Shown one piece after another: positions 14,963 to 22,876 of a stretch of 29,215 bases of DNA. The notes beneath the pieces were generated by a model. That model had not been told where the DNA came from, did no database searches, and saw nothing but the letters and a program-made list of their open reading frames with translations. A program made the position numbers and the translations under genes. Position 1 is the first letter of the stretch. Every line of letters begins with the position of its first letter. The DNA is from Clostridiales bacterium (GTDB taxonomy: Bacteria; Bacillota; Clostridia; Christensenellales; Aristaeellaceae), in NCBI GenBank assembly GCA_004557905.1, contig SFFH01000017.1, positions 1-29,215 of the forward strand, given 5' to 3'.

Positions 14963-16519
14963 TCACTTCTCCGGCGGACGGCCGCCGCCTGCACGGATGC
15001 GCCCGACGCCATACCACAGGCCGCCGATTCCGAGCAGGATATACACCGGCGCATAGGTAAACAGATACCGTGCGCGCGCCTCAAAGATCAGCTCAAACGC
15101 CGTCAAGCCAATCACAGAGAGCAGCATCACCAGCAGCAGGCCAACCTGCGCGTCATCCTGCCTCATGGCGCCGTACGTCGCCATGCTCAGAAGCCCGCCC
15201 AGCAAAAGCGCCAGCCAGATGCACTGCTGAACCGTCGCAAAGCCGGGAAAGCGCCCGTCCTCATCCGGATAGATCCATCGCTTCAGAAGCGGCGAAATCA
15301 CAGGATGCTTGTCCTCAATCAACTGATCGAAAAACTGGCCCTCCATGCCCCAGGCGAACGTGCCGTCCGCGTAATTGGTCAGCATTTTTTTCTTCAGATG
15401 CTCAAGCAGGCCCTGCGGGCCGAATGCTTCAAGCCGTCTGCGGATTTCCTGCAACTGGATCTCCGTTCTGCCCGCCTTGTCAAGCGCAGCCAGCGTAATG
15501 TGCTCATCCTCCGCGCTGAACCCGCCGTTTGTCTCCCGGTTCAGCCCCATCATCGCAAAATGCAGCGCGCCGATGTTGAGCTGCGCATCCAGCTCAAAGC
15601 CGGATGCCTTCACCACCGCATCAAAGAACGGCCCAACCATCAGCGCCGCCGACAGCAGCATGCTGCCCAGGCGCAGCGCAAGGCTTTTGAGGCTTCGCCG
15701 GGCAACCAGCTTCGCCCCTTCGATGATCACCAGCGCGATGGTCACGATGACCGTCTGCGGCTTGATCAGGTATCCGATGCCGCTCAGCAATCCAATGCCG
15801 AGCCAGGCCAGGGGTTTCCTGTCGCCCCAGCGCTGATAAAGCCAGAGGATCAGCACCGGAACGATCAGGCTGAAGCTGTCCGTGTACGGAATCATCAGCC
15901 AGGGAGACAGTCCCGCAAACACCGCATAGGCGCCTGCGACCATCCAGGAAAACGCCTCGGATTTTGTCCATCTGCGCGCGATGCTCTGGCAGAGCGCGCC
16001 TGAGAGCGTATTGATCACGCACTGCACGGCGATGACCGCAAAGGCGCAGCGGTCAAGTCCCGGCTCGCCGCCAACGAAGAATTTGAATACCCGCATGATT
16101 CCGGCGAAGATCATGGTGATCAGCACATTGTTCGGATGCATCGAGTAATAGAAATTATTGACCTCCCCGATGCCGAAGACGCCGATCCAGTGCGCATACT
16201 CCAGCATCATGCCGGCATCCCAGCCGGTCAGGAAATAGCTGAAATAGCAATACGCCAGCTGCACAAGGAGCAGGCCCAGCCAGAAGATCGCCCGCACCGG
16301 CACATGAAGCCTCTCCCTTCCCCCGCGCGATCGCATCGCCAGACAGAGGACTGCGCCCAGCACGCCCGTTCCAAGGAGCAGCATGGCCCACTGCGGCAGA
16401 AGGAACACCCGCTTGCACGCAAACTCCGTGACCGGGAAGAAAAACAGCAGCAGCACCATGATGAGCAGCATCATCATCGTATAGAGTGACAGCACACTCA
16501 CCTTGACCCATTTCGCCAT
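14963..16519 (-). CDS. GT-C type membrane glycosyltransferase (GT39-like)
   Basis: Encodes 518 residues with about eleven to thirteen hydrophobic segments. The first large outside loop contains GWDAG, which fits the catalytic Asp of GT-C enzymes, then NNFYYSMHPNN; LIKPQTVIVTI lies in a later helix. This layout matches lipid-phosphate-sugar-dependent enzymes such as the ArnT/PMT superfamily. The donor would be a polyprenyl-phosphate sugar and the acceptor could be wall polymer or protein; neither is shown by sequence. AGGAG lies 8 bases before the ATG. It follows ftsZ on the same strand after a terminator, so it is expressed by read-through or from a promoter I do not see. Confidence 0.8.
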   Translation of the reverse strand: MAKWVKVSVLSLYTMMMLLIMVLLLFFFPVTEFACKRVFLLPQWAMLLLGTGVLGAVLCLAMRSRGGRERLHVPVRAIFWLGLLLVQLAYCYFSYFLTGWDAGMMLEYAHWIGVFGIGEVNNFYYSMHPNNVLITMIFAGIMRVFKFFVGGEPGLDRCAFAVIAVQCVINTLSGALCQSIARRWTKSEAFSWMVAGAYAVFAGLSPWLMIPYTDSFSLIVPVLILWLYQRWGDRKPLAWLGIGLLSGIGYLIKPQTVIVTIALVIIEGAKLVARRSLKSLALRLGSMLLSAALMVGPFFDAVVKASGFELDAQLNIGALHFAMMGLNRETNGGFSAEDEHITLAALDKAGRTEIQLQEIRRRLEAFGPQGLLEHLKKKMLTNYADGTFAWGMEGQFFDQLIEDKHPVISPLLKRWIYPDEDGRFPGFATVQQCIWLALLLGGLLSMATYGAMRQDDAQVGLLLVMLLSVIGLTAFELIFEARARYLFTYAPVYILLGIGGLWYGVGRIRAGGGRPPEK

Positions 16520-16540
16520 ACAGCTTTCTCCTGTTCAGCC

Positions 16541-16565
16541 AAAATGCCGGCCCAGAAGGCCGGCA
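16541..16565 (-). terminator. Terminator after ftsZ
   Basis: On the minus strand TGCCGGCC and GGCCGGCA form a perfect 8-bp stem followed by TTTTGG. It sits between ftsZ and the glycosyltransferase gene. Confidence 0.85.
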
Positions 16566-16579
16566 CTTGTTTGTGTTTC

Positions 16580-17881
16580 TTACTTGCGGCGCATATAAGC
16601 GGGGATACCGTCCATGAAGGAGCGCGGCGCGCGCTGCTCCTCCGCCTGAGGACGTTCCGGCTCCGCCGCCTGGGGCGGCATGTCCGGCATGGTGGCAAAC
16701 GGAGAGACGCGCTGGCCGCCCGCGTTGTCGTTCAGGAACGTGGGCACCTCCGGCTCGGCCGGGTTCTGGGCATAGCCGGTCACCGGCGTGTAGGACGCGT
16801 CGTAGCGGGTGTAGCTGCGGTTCTGGGACTGCGGCTGATAGGCCGCACCGTAGCTCTGCGGCACATACGCCGCCTGGCTGGGCAGGGAGGCCGGACGCTC
16901 GGCGCTGGACGCGCGCGGCGGGAACGGCACCTTTTCAAAGCCGGTCGCGATGACGGTGATGTGCACCTCATCCTCGAGCGTATCGTCGATGCTCGCGCCG
17001 AAGATGATGTTCGCCTCGCTGTCCGCCGCGGCGGTGATCATCTCGACGGCGTCGTTGATGTCCACGATGGAGCAGTCGGAGTTGCAGGTCACATTGATGA
17101 GCACCGCGCGCGCGCCGTCGATGCTCGTCTCCAGCATCGGAGAGGAGATCGCGTTCTGCGCCGCGTCGGCCATGGCCTTCTCGCCCTTGCCCACGCCGAT
17201 GCCCAGATGCGCCATGCCGCCGGACTCCATGACGGCCTTCACATCCGCAAAGTCCAGGTTGATGATGCCGGTCTGGGAGATCAGGTCGGAAATGCCCTGG
17301 ATGCCCTGGCGCAGCACGTCGTCCGCGAAGTTGAACGCGCCCTTGAAGGAGGTGCCCTTCGGGCAGACCTGCAGCAGGCGCTCGTTGGGGATGACGACCA
17401 GCGTGTCCACGCGCTGCTTGAGCTCGTCGATGCCGGCCTCGGCCTTGCGCATGCGGGTCTTGCCCTCGAAGGCGAACGGCTTGGTCACCACAGCGATGGT
17501 CAGGATTCCCATGTCGCGGGCAATTTCGGCCACGACGGGCGCAGCGCCCGTGCCGGTGCCGCCGCCCATGCCGGCGGTGACGAACACCAGATCCGCGCCC
17601 TTGAGCGCGTTGGCGATCTCCTCGCGGCTCTCCTCGGCGGCCTTCTTGCCGATCTCAGGCGTCGCGCCGGCGCCCAGGCCCTTGGTCAGCTTCTCGCCGA
17701 TCTGAATCATGGTCGCAGCCCGGCTGGTGCGCAGCGCCTGCACGTCGGTGTTGACCGCAATGAAGTCAACGCCGGTCACGCCGCAGTCGACCATGCGGTT
17801 GAGCGCGTTTCCGCCGCCGCCGCCGCAGCCTACAACCTTGATGGAAGCCGCCGGACGCTCGTCCATTTCAATTTCAAACAC
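16580..17881 (-). CDS. ftsZ: Cell division protein FtsZ
   Basis: Encodes 433 residues. The tubulin-like GTPase domain has KVVGCGGGGGNALNRM, the GTP-binding signature GGGTGTG at residues 106-112, and the synergy-loop NLDFADVKAVM. A long linker rich in Pro, Gln and Tyr runs from about residue 320. The C-terminal conserved peptide is a variant, DGIPAYMRRK (424-433), compared with the usual DIPAFLR/K. A second CTP-like stretch, PEVPTFLND (377-385), lies within the linker. FtsZ polymerises into the division ring and recruits FtsA and other proteins through the CTP. It starts 42 bases after ftsA and ends at a terminator. Confidence 0.98.
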   Translation of the reverse strand: MFEIEMDERPAASIKVVGCGGGGGNALNRMVDCGVTGVDFIAVNTDVQALRTSRAATMIQIGEKLTKGLGAGATPEIGKKAAEESREEIANALKGADLVFVTAGMGGGTGTGAAPVVAEIARDMGILTIAVVTKPFAFEGKTRMRKAEAGIDELKQRVDTLVVIPNERLLQVCPKGTSFKGAFNFADDVLRQGIQGISDLISQTGIINLDFADVKAVMESGGMAHLGIGVGKGEKAMADAAQNAISSPMLETSIDGARAVLINVTCNSDCSIVDINDAVEMITAAADSEANIIFGASIDDTLEDEVHITVIATGFEKVPFPPRASSAERPASLPSQAAYVPQSYGAAYQPQSQNRSYTRYDASYTPVTGYAQNPAEPEVPTFLNDNAGGQRVSPFATMPDMPPQAAEPERPQAEEQRAPRSFMDGIPAYMRRK

Positions 17882-17923
17882 AGGAAAATCCCCCTTTTGT
17901 TATCACCCTTCGCAATTTCGCGC

Positions 17924-19099
17924 TTATCGGCGGAAAATGCGCTTGATACGATCAAACAGACTTTCGTCCTGTTCTTCCAGCTCGATGGTATTGTATACCA
18001 GCTCCAGCAGGCCGCTGCCGCTGGCGAAGATCTGCGCCGGCTTGAGCTTGACCGTCTTGGTCGCCGCCTCGCGCACGTTGCGCGAGAGCTTGCTCGCCGC
18101 GTACACCCTGGCGCCGGGCATCGGCATCAGGCCGCCGCCGGTGAAGTAGATGTTGGACCAGTTGCCCAGGCGGATACCGCTCTTCTTGATGGCCTCGTCG
18201 ATCATCTCCAGCATCTCGTCCACGCGCGCGTCGACAATCATGCTGACCGTTTCGCCCGAGAAGGTCTCCGGGCCGTCCTCGCCCTGCACCTCGATCTGCG
18301 TGTTCTTCGGCGCGTTGAAGGTGTAGCTGCGCTTGATCTTTTCGCACATGTCAAACGGCTTTTCCAGGCCGTACGCCAGATCCAGCGTGATGTGCGCGCC
18401 GCCCACCGGCAGCACCTTCTGCCAGATCAGCGCGTCGCCCTCCACCGCCATGACCTCCGTGGAGAGATAGCCCACGTCCACCAGGATGGCCGTATGGTCG
18501 CGCTCCTCGAACGGGATCATCTGCATGGCCTCGCCCACGGACGTGGAGAAGAAGCCCTTGACCTCGATATTCAGTTCGCGCAGGCGCTCGGTCACATCGT
18601 TGACGAAGAACTGGTCCGCCAGCACAAAGCCGATCATGCCCTCGAGCGTGGAGCCCTTCTGATCGACGGGCTCAAGCGTCTTCTGCCCGCCGTCCACCTT
18701 GAACCAGGCGGGGCTGCGGTGAATGATGACGCCGGTCGGCCGGTCGAGCATCTCCGTGGCCTGGCGCTGCAGCTTTTCCACGTCCGCGCTGGTCACCTTC
18801 GGGTCCGCGCCCTGAAGCGTTACGCTCGATTCGATCACATACACGCGGACAAATTCGCCCGGAACGCCCACATAGACTTCCTTGATATGCGCGCCCACCT
18901 TGTTTTCCGCCGCCTCGACGGCGCTGGCAATCGCATCGGTCACATCGCCCGGCGCATTCCACTCTCCGTTCATGAAACCATCATACTGCGCCATGCCGGC
19001 GGAGGTGATGGTCACCTTCTGATACGCGCTCTCCTCTGCAAGCAATACCAGCACCTTGGACGTGCCAAAGTCCAGAACCGCTGTCGCTTTTTTCATCAT
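17924..19099 (-). CDS. ftsA: Cell division protein FtsA
   Basis: Encodes 391 residues of the actin-like fold. The first phosphate-binding motif is AVLDFGTSKVLVL, the second ILVDVGYLSTEVMAV, and the adenosine motif IYFTGGGLMPMPGA. The FtsA-specific 1C subdomain lies around residues 85-165. The C-terminus ends in a short amphipathic helix, SLFDRIKRIFRR, the membrane-targeting helix. FtsA anchors FtsZ filaments to the membrane. It is shorter and more divergent than model FtsA proteins. The gene has its own promoter upstream and is followed by ftsZ at 42 bases. MMKK or MKK starts are equally possible. Confidence 0.93.
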   Translation of the reverse strand: MMKKATAVLDFGTSKVLVLLAEESAYQKVTITSAGMAQYDGFMNGEWNAPGDVTDAIASAVEAAENKVGAHIKEVYVGVPGEFVRVYVIESSVTLQGADPKVTSADVEKLQRQATEMLDRPTGVIIHRSPAWFKVDGGQKTLEPVDQKGSTLEGMIGFVLADQFFVNDVTERLRELNIEVKGFFSTSVGEAMQMIPFEERDHTAILVDVGYLSTEVMAVEGDALIWQKVLPVGGAHITLDLAYGLEKPFDMCEKIKRSYTFNAPKNTQIEVQGEDGPETFSGETVSMIVDARVDEMLEMIDEAIKKSGIRLGNWSNIYFTGGGLMPMPGARVYAASKLSRNVREAATKTVKLKPAQIFASGSGLLELVYNTIELEEQDESLFDRIKRIFRR

Positions 19100-19185
19100 A
19101 CGATCTCATGCTCCTGTCTGCCCGCATGTAAATTCGCCCAAATGGGCGCAAAAAATCATCTGATTTGCTATTATTATGCGAGTTT

Positions 19186-19214
19186 ATTGTAACCGATTAT
19201 GCCCGTTCTTTCAA
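19186..19214 (-). promoter_or_regulatory. Promoter of ftsA-ftsZ
   Basis: On the minus strand TTGAAA (19209-19214) and TACAAT (19186-19191) are 17 bases apart in the 170-base gap between ftsQ and ftsA. Downstream in the leader is a perfect palindrome CGCCCAAATGGGCG-like element (CGCCCA at 19135-19140, TGGGCG at 19143-19148) that could be an operator or RNA hairpin. Confidence 0.85.
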
Positions 19215-19269
19215 GCCACTTGAGCAAATTTTGTCCATTTTCCGTTCATTTTTTCCCGACGCGCTTCCC

Positions 19270-20094
19270 TCACGGCGCGGCCGTGGCGGTCGGCGCCGGG
19301 GTGGCGGTCGGCGTCGGCGTGACGGTCGGCAGGATGGCCGGAATGTAATGCGCGTTTTTTCCGTTGGAGACGTCGATCTTCGCGCCCAGCAGATTGCCCT
19401 GCGCCTCGCGCACGGAGAGCACCTCTTGGCCGATAAGCAGCTTCGTCCTGAGGCTAAGCGTATCGCCCAGCTCGATCTTCGCGCCCTCCGCGGTCAGGAT
19501 GTAGATGTTGTCCGTGTTTTTGACGCTCAGCTCCGACGTGCGCCCCAGCAGGTTCGTGCTCTCCAGCTCGGTCAGCACCGTCTCCATCGCCTCCAGCTGG
19601 CCCTTGTCGTTCACCGGAAGCTTCTCGCCCACGGTGACGCGGGAGTTGGGCGAAAGGTCAAGGCCCGTCACCTTCGGCCCTGCGACGCCTGTGGGATACG
19701 CGCTGCCCGCGCACTCCAGCACCACGCCCGACGCGTCGAGCACATAGTAGTACCCCAGATCGTACACGACCGCCATGCCCAGCCGCTCCTGAATGCGCAG
19801 CGTCAGCGTGCCGCGGTAGTCAAAGCCATGGCCCAGGTATTCGATGTACCGGTTCTGCTCGAGCGCCTGCTTGAGCGTCTGATCCGAGATGCCCAGCACG
19901 TTGTCGCCGATGTTCACACCGCTCTGGGTGACGACCTCCTCGCGCAGCAGGTTGCGGTTGCCCACCACCATCACGTCGCGCACGACGAACACCCGCGAGC
20001 AGGCCAGCACGATCAGCGCCGCCAGCGCGCCGACCACCAGGATGCTCATCGCCATCGTCTGCTTCGCCGCTTTTTTCCGTTTTCTGTGCCTCAT
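19270..20094 (-). CDS. ftsQ: Cell division protein FtsQ/DivIB
   Basis: Encodes 274 residues. A basic N-terminus (MRHRKRKK) precedes one membrane helix (about 14-33). The outside POTRA domain begins FVVRDVMVVGNRNLLREEVV and continues through TLTLRIQERLGMAVVYD; a beta domain follows. The last 20 residues are almost only Thr, Pro, Ala and Val and are encoded by an 18-bp tandem repeat. FtsQ/DivIB links FtsL and DivIC and helps control septal wall synthesis. The ATG overlaps the ftsW stop as ATGA, with GGAGG 9 bases upstream, so the two are translationally coupled. Confidence is lower only for the tail's function. Confidence 0.94.
   Translation of the reverse strand: MRHRKRKKAAKQTMAMSILVVGALAALIVLACSRVFVVRDVMVVGNRNLLREEVVTQSGVNIGDNVLGISDQTLKQALEQNRYIEYLGHGFDYRGTLTLRIQERLGMAVVYDLGYYYVLDASGVVLECAGSAYPTGVAGPKVTGLDLSPNSRVTVGEKLPVNDKGQLEAMETVLTELESTNLLGRTSELSVKNTDNIYILTAEGAKIELGDTLSLRTKLLIGQEVLSVREAQGNLLGAKIDVSNGKNAHYIPAILPTVTPTPTATPAPTATAAP
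19283..19330 (-). repeat. 18-bp tandem repeat in the 3' end of ftsQ
   Basis: Units at 19283-19300, 19301-19318 and a partial one at 19319-19330 share GTGGCGGTCGGCG or a one-base variant. It encodes the Thr/Pro/Ala tail of FtsQ in steps of six residues, so slippage would change tail length without a frameshift. Confidence 0.85.
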
Positions 20095-21233
20095 GGCCGC
20101 TTTCCTCCAGCATGCTTCACGATTGCGCGCCCGCTCTCGCGCGAGATATTCAGCAGGATGCCCACCGCCGCCATCATCATGGTGATGGACGTGCCGCCCG
20201 CGCTGAAAAACGGCAGCGGCAGGCCCGTCGTGGGCAGGATGCCCGTGACCACGCCCATGTTGATGAACGCCTGCAGGCCGATCATCGAGGTGATGCCCGC
20301 AGCCAGCAGGCAGCCGTAGCGGTCCCGGCAGGAGAGCGCCACGCGCAGCCCGGCAAACACGAACGCCGCAAACAGCAGGATGACCGCCGTGCAGCCGGCC
20401 AGCCCGAAGTCCTCGCCGACGATGGCGAAGATGAAGTCCGACTCCGGATACGGCAGGTACGCAAACTTCTGCTTGCCCTGCCCCAGCCCCATGCCGAACA
20501 GGCCGCCCGAGCCCAGCGCGATGAGCGACTGCGAGAGCTGATAGCCCTCGTCGCTCATCTTGGCAAACGGGTCGCGGAAGGACAGGAGCCGTTCCCGGCG
20601 GTACGGCGCGCTCCACGCGTAGAACGCGCCCACGCACAAGCCGCACACGCTCAGCAGCGCCATATGCCGCTTTCTGATGCCCGCCGCGAAGAGCATGAGC
20701 AGCGCGCAGATCAGGATGCTGCCGCCGGTCGAGAGGTTCGGCTGCTCCAGAATCAGCAGGAACATCACGCCCGGCACGAGCAGCAGCGGCACCACGCCGC
20801 CGAAGAGCGAGCCGAGCTGGTCGCTCCTGCGGTCTAGCGCGCCGGCCATGAAGATGACCATCGCGTACTTGGCGAACTCCGATGGCTGCATGCTCAGCCC
20901 AAAGAGGTTCAGCCAGCGCCGCGAGCCGTTGATGCTCACGCCAATGCCCGGGATGATCACCAGAATCAGCAGCAGCGCGCTTGCGCCCAGCAGCGCCAGC
21001 ATCACCTTCGGGTTCCGGTATGTCCTGTACGGCACGTTCGAGAGCACCACGCAGCAGGCCGCGCCCAGCAGCACGCCGAAGAGCTGCTTTTTCACCGCCG
21101 AGAGCGGATCGCCGCTCGCCGTACGCTGGTAATACGTCGCGCTGAACAGCGTGATCAGCCCCAGCACGAGCAAAAGCACCATCAGCAGCACAACCGTCTT
21201 GTCACATGTGCGCCGCACCTGCGCCTTTTCCAT
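20091..21233 (-). CDS. ftsW: FtsW, SEDS-family peptidoglycan polymerase
   Basis: Encodes 380 residues with about ten membrane helices. SEDS motifs are SRRWLNLFGLSMQPSEFAK, FAYLPYPESDFIFAIVGEDFG (with the catalytic-site Asp) and GLPLPFFSAGGTS. FtsW polymerises lipid II at the septum together with the transpeptidase encoded nearby. The ATG at 21233 (MEKAQVRR) has GGAGGT 10 bases upstream; the open frame runs further but without typical residues. RodA is an alternative, but the position between murD and ftsQ favours FtsW. It overlaps ftsQ by 4 bases. Confidence 0.94.
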   Translation of the reverse strand: MEKAQVRRTCDKTVVLLMVLLLVLGLITLFSATYYQRTASGDPLSAVKKQLFGVLLGAACCVVLSNVPYRTYRNPKVMLALLGASALLLILVIIPGIGVSINGSRRWLNLFGLSMQPSEFAKYAMVIFMAGALDRRSDQLGSLFGGVVPLLLVPGVMFLLILEQPNLSTGGSILICALLMLFAAGIRKRHMALLSVCGLCVGAFYAWSAPYRRERLLSFRDPFAKMSDEGYQLSQSLIALGSGGLFGMGLGQGKQKFAYLPYPESDFIFAIVGEDFGLAGCTAVILLFAAFVFAGLRVALSCRDRYGCLLAAGITSMIGLQAFINMGVVTGILPTTGLPLPFFSAGGTSITMMMAAVGILLNISRESGRAIVKHAGGKRP

Positions 21234-21391
21234 CCCGATACGCACCTCCGGCCGCCATCCGATTTTTTCATCCTCAGAATCTGTGCAAAAATCGTACAAC
21301 GGGTACCCAGTACCTGATCCCTTCAAAGTGCTTCGGAAGCGGAGGCGGGCAAGGTTCGCTCACCCTCCGCATGCAGTTGTCCAGACGCCAG
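21234..21391 (-). other. Structured gap between murD and ftsW (murG position nearby empty)
   Basis: This 158-base gap contains three adjacent inverted repeats: GGTAC (21302-21306) with GTACC (21310-21314), GCTTC/GAAGC centred at 21335, and GCGGAGG (21339-21345) with CCTCCGC (21364-21370). I found no promoter or gene. The hairpins could be RNA structure or an mRNA processing site. Confidence 0.5.
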
Positions 21392-22756
21392 TTATCTGAG
21401 CGCCATCACCTTTTCCTTGAAAACTCGTCCCCTGTCCTCAAAGTCCTTGAACATGTCAAAGCTCGCGCAGGCCGGCGAGAGCAGCACGCAGCCGCCCTCC
21501 GGGGCTTTCTCGCGGCACAGGCGCAGGCACAGGTCAAAGTCATAGCCCGCCATCGTCGTCGCCGTGTATCCGGCTTTGTCCAGCGCCGCCTTGATCTTCT
21601 CCGCCGTATCGCCGATGAGCACGCAGTGCACGATCTGCGGCGCGGCGATGATCGTCTGGGCCAGCGGATCAAAGGACGCGCCCTTGTCGCTGCCGCCGAG
21701 GATCAGCACGGTCGGCCGGGTCATCGTCGCAATCGCCTTCTGCGTGGAGTCGACGTTCGTGCCCTTGGAATCGTTGATCCATGTCACGCCATCCAGCTCG
21801 CGCACCGTCTCGATGCGGTGCTCCACGCCGCGGAACGTGCGAAGCACCGGCGCCATCAACGCCGGCGCCACGCCCATCGCGCCTGCGATCGTCACCGCCG
21901 CCAGCGCGTTCTCGAGGTTGTGCGGGCCGGGGATGAACACCTCGTCCGCGCGGCAGATTGCCTTCTCCCCGTCGCCCAGATTCAGCACGATCATGCCGTC
22001 CCTGACCCATACGCCGCAGGACACCTCCTGTGTGCGCGAGAACCAGGCGATTTTCGCCGCCAGGCCCTTCGCCATCTCATGGCAGGTCGGATCGTCGTAG
22101 TTGAACACCGCCCAGTCCTCCGCCGTCTGATTGGCGAAGATGCGGCGCTTCATGCCGATGTACGCCTCCATCGAGCCGTGACGCGCGATGTGATCCTCCG
22201 TGATGTTGAGCACCGCACCGACGTGCGGGTGGAACGTGCTGATCGTCTCGCACTGATAGGAGCTGACCTCGGCCACCGTCAGGTCGTCGTCCGTCATGTC
22301 GCCCGCGTCCGCGGTGATCGGATAGCCGATGTTGCCCACGACGTGCGTGGGGCGGCCCGTCGCGCGGAACAGCTCGCCCACCAGCGTGGTGGTCGTCGTC
22401 TTGCCGTTGGTGCCGGTGATGGCGCACAGGCCGCCGCGCATCATGCGCGCGCCCAGCTCCAGTTCGCCGATGACCTCCACGCCGCCCGCAATCGCCTCCT
22501 GCACGAACGGCTTGGCGACTGGAATGCCCGGGCTGAGGATCATCATGTCCTGATCCGCCAGGTACTTCTGCGGGCCCTCGCCAAGCGCAAAGGTGCATCC
22601 GAGCGCCTTCAGCTCATCCAGCGCGCCGCCGAAGCTCTCCTCCGTCTTCATGTCGCTGATCGTCACGACCGCGCCCCGCTTGGCCAGCAGCTTTGCCGCC
22701 GCCACACCGCTGCGCGCCATGCCCAGCACGATCACGCGTTTGTTCTTCACGTCCAT
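21392..22756 (-). CDS. murD: UDP-N-acetylmuramoyl-L-alanine--D-glutamate ligase
   Basis: Encodes 454 residues. The N-terminal Rossmann-like UDP-binding domain begins KRVIVLGMARSGVAAAKLL; the ATP-binding loop is ITGTNGKTTTT; the C-terminal domain has NDSKGTNVDST and LLSPACASFDMF, typical of MurD. It adds D-Glu to UDP-MurNAc-L-Ala. The ATG at 22756 (MDVKNKRV) has GGAGG 7 bases upstream; the open frame extends into the structured gap without a ribosome site. It lies 120 bases after mraY. Confidence 0.97.
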   Translation of the reverse strand: MDVKNKRVIVLGMARSGVAAAKLLAKRGAVVTISDMKTEESFGGALDELKALGCTFALGEGPQKYLADQDMMILSPGIPVAKPFVQEAIAGGVEVIGELELGARMMRGGLCAITGTNGKTTTTTLVGELFRATGRPTHVVGNIGYPITADAGDMTDDDLTVAEVSSYQCETISTFHPHVGAVLNITEDHIARHGSMEAYIGMKRRIFANQTAEDWAVFNYDDPTCHEMAKGLAAKIAWFSRTQEVSCGVWVRDGMIVLNLGDGEKAICRADEVFIPGPHNLENALAAVTIAGAMGVAPALMAPVLRTFRGVEHRIETVRELDGVTWINDSKGTNVDSTQKAIATMTRPTVLILGGSDKGASFDPLAQTIIAAPQIVHCVLIGDTAEKIKAALDKAGYTATTMAGYDFDLCLRLCREKAPEGGCVLLSPACASFDMFKDFEDRGRVFKEKVMALR

Positions 22757-22801
22757 GTTTCTGCCTCCCTCAGGGCTCATCGATTGTCTCATACAAATGT
22801 G

Positions 22802-22862
22802 CAAAGCCTCTCCCTTGGGCAGAACAGAAAACCAATTCTGTCAACTTCATCGGAAGAGGCTT
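22802..22862 (-). other. Nested hairpin between mraY and murD
   Basis: AAGCCTCT (22804-22811) pairs with AGAGGCTT (22855-22862), and inside this ACAGAA (22824-22829) pairs with TTCTGT (22836-22841). It starts about 15 bases after the mraY stop on the minus strand. Only a short TTTG follows, so it is a weak terminator at best; an mRNA processing or attenuating structure is possible. Confidence 0.6.
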
Positions 22863-22876
22863 AACGCTCGTGCGCC

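Noticed and set aside
16544..19192. An 882-codon open frame on the plus strand across ftsZ and ftsA
   Set aside because: It is antisense to two certain genes. Its product is dominated by Arg, His, Leu, Ala and Asp, as expected for the reverse strand of G+C-rich coding DNA, and matches no family I know.
20095..20646. Upstream extension of the ftsQ frame into ftsW
   Set aside because: The extension is out of frame with ftsW and has shadow composition. The ATGA overlap and GGAGG define the ftsQ start at 20094.
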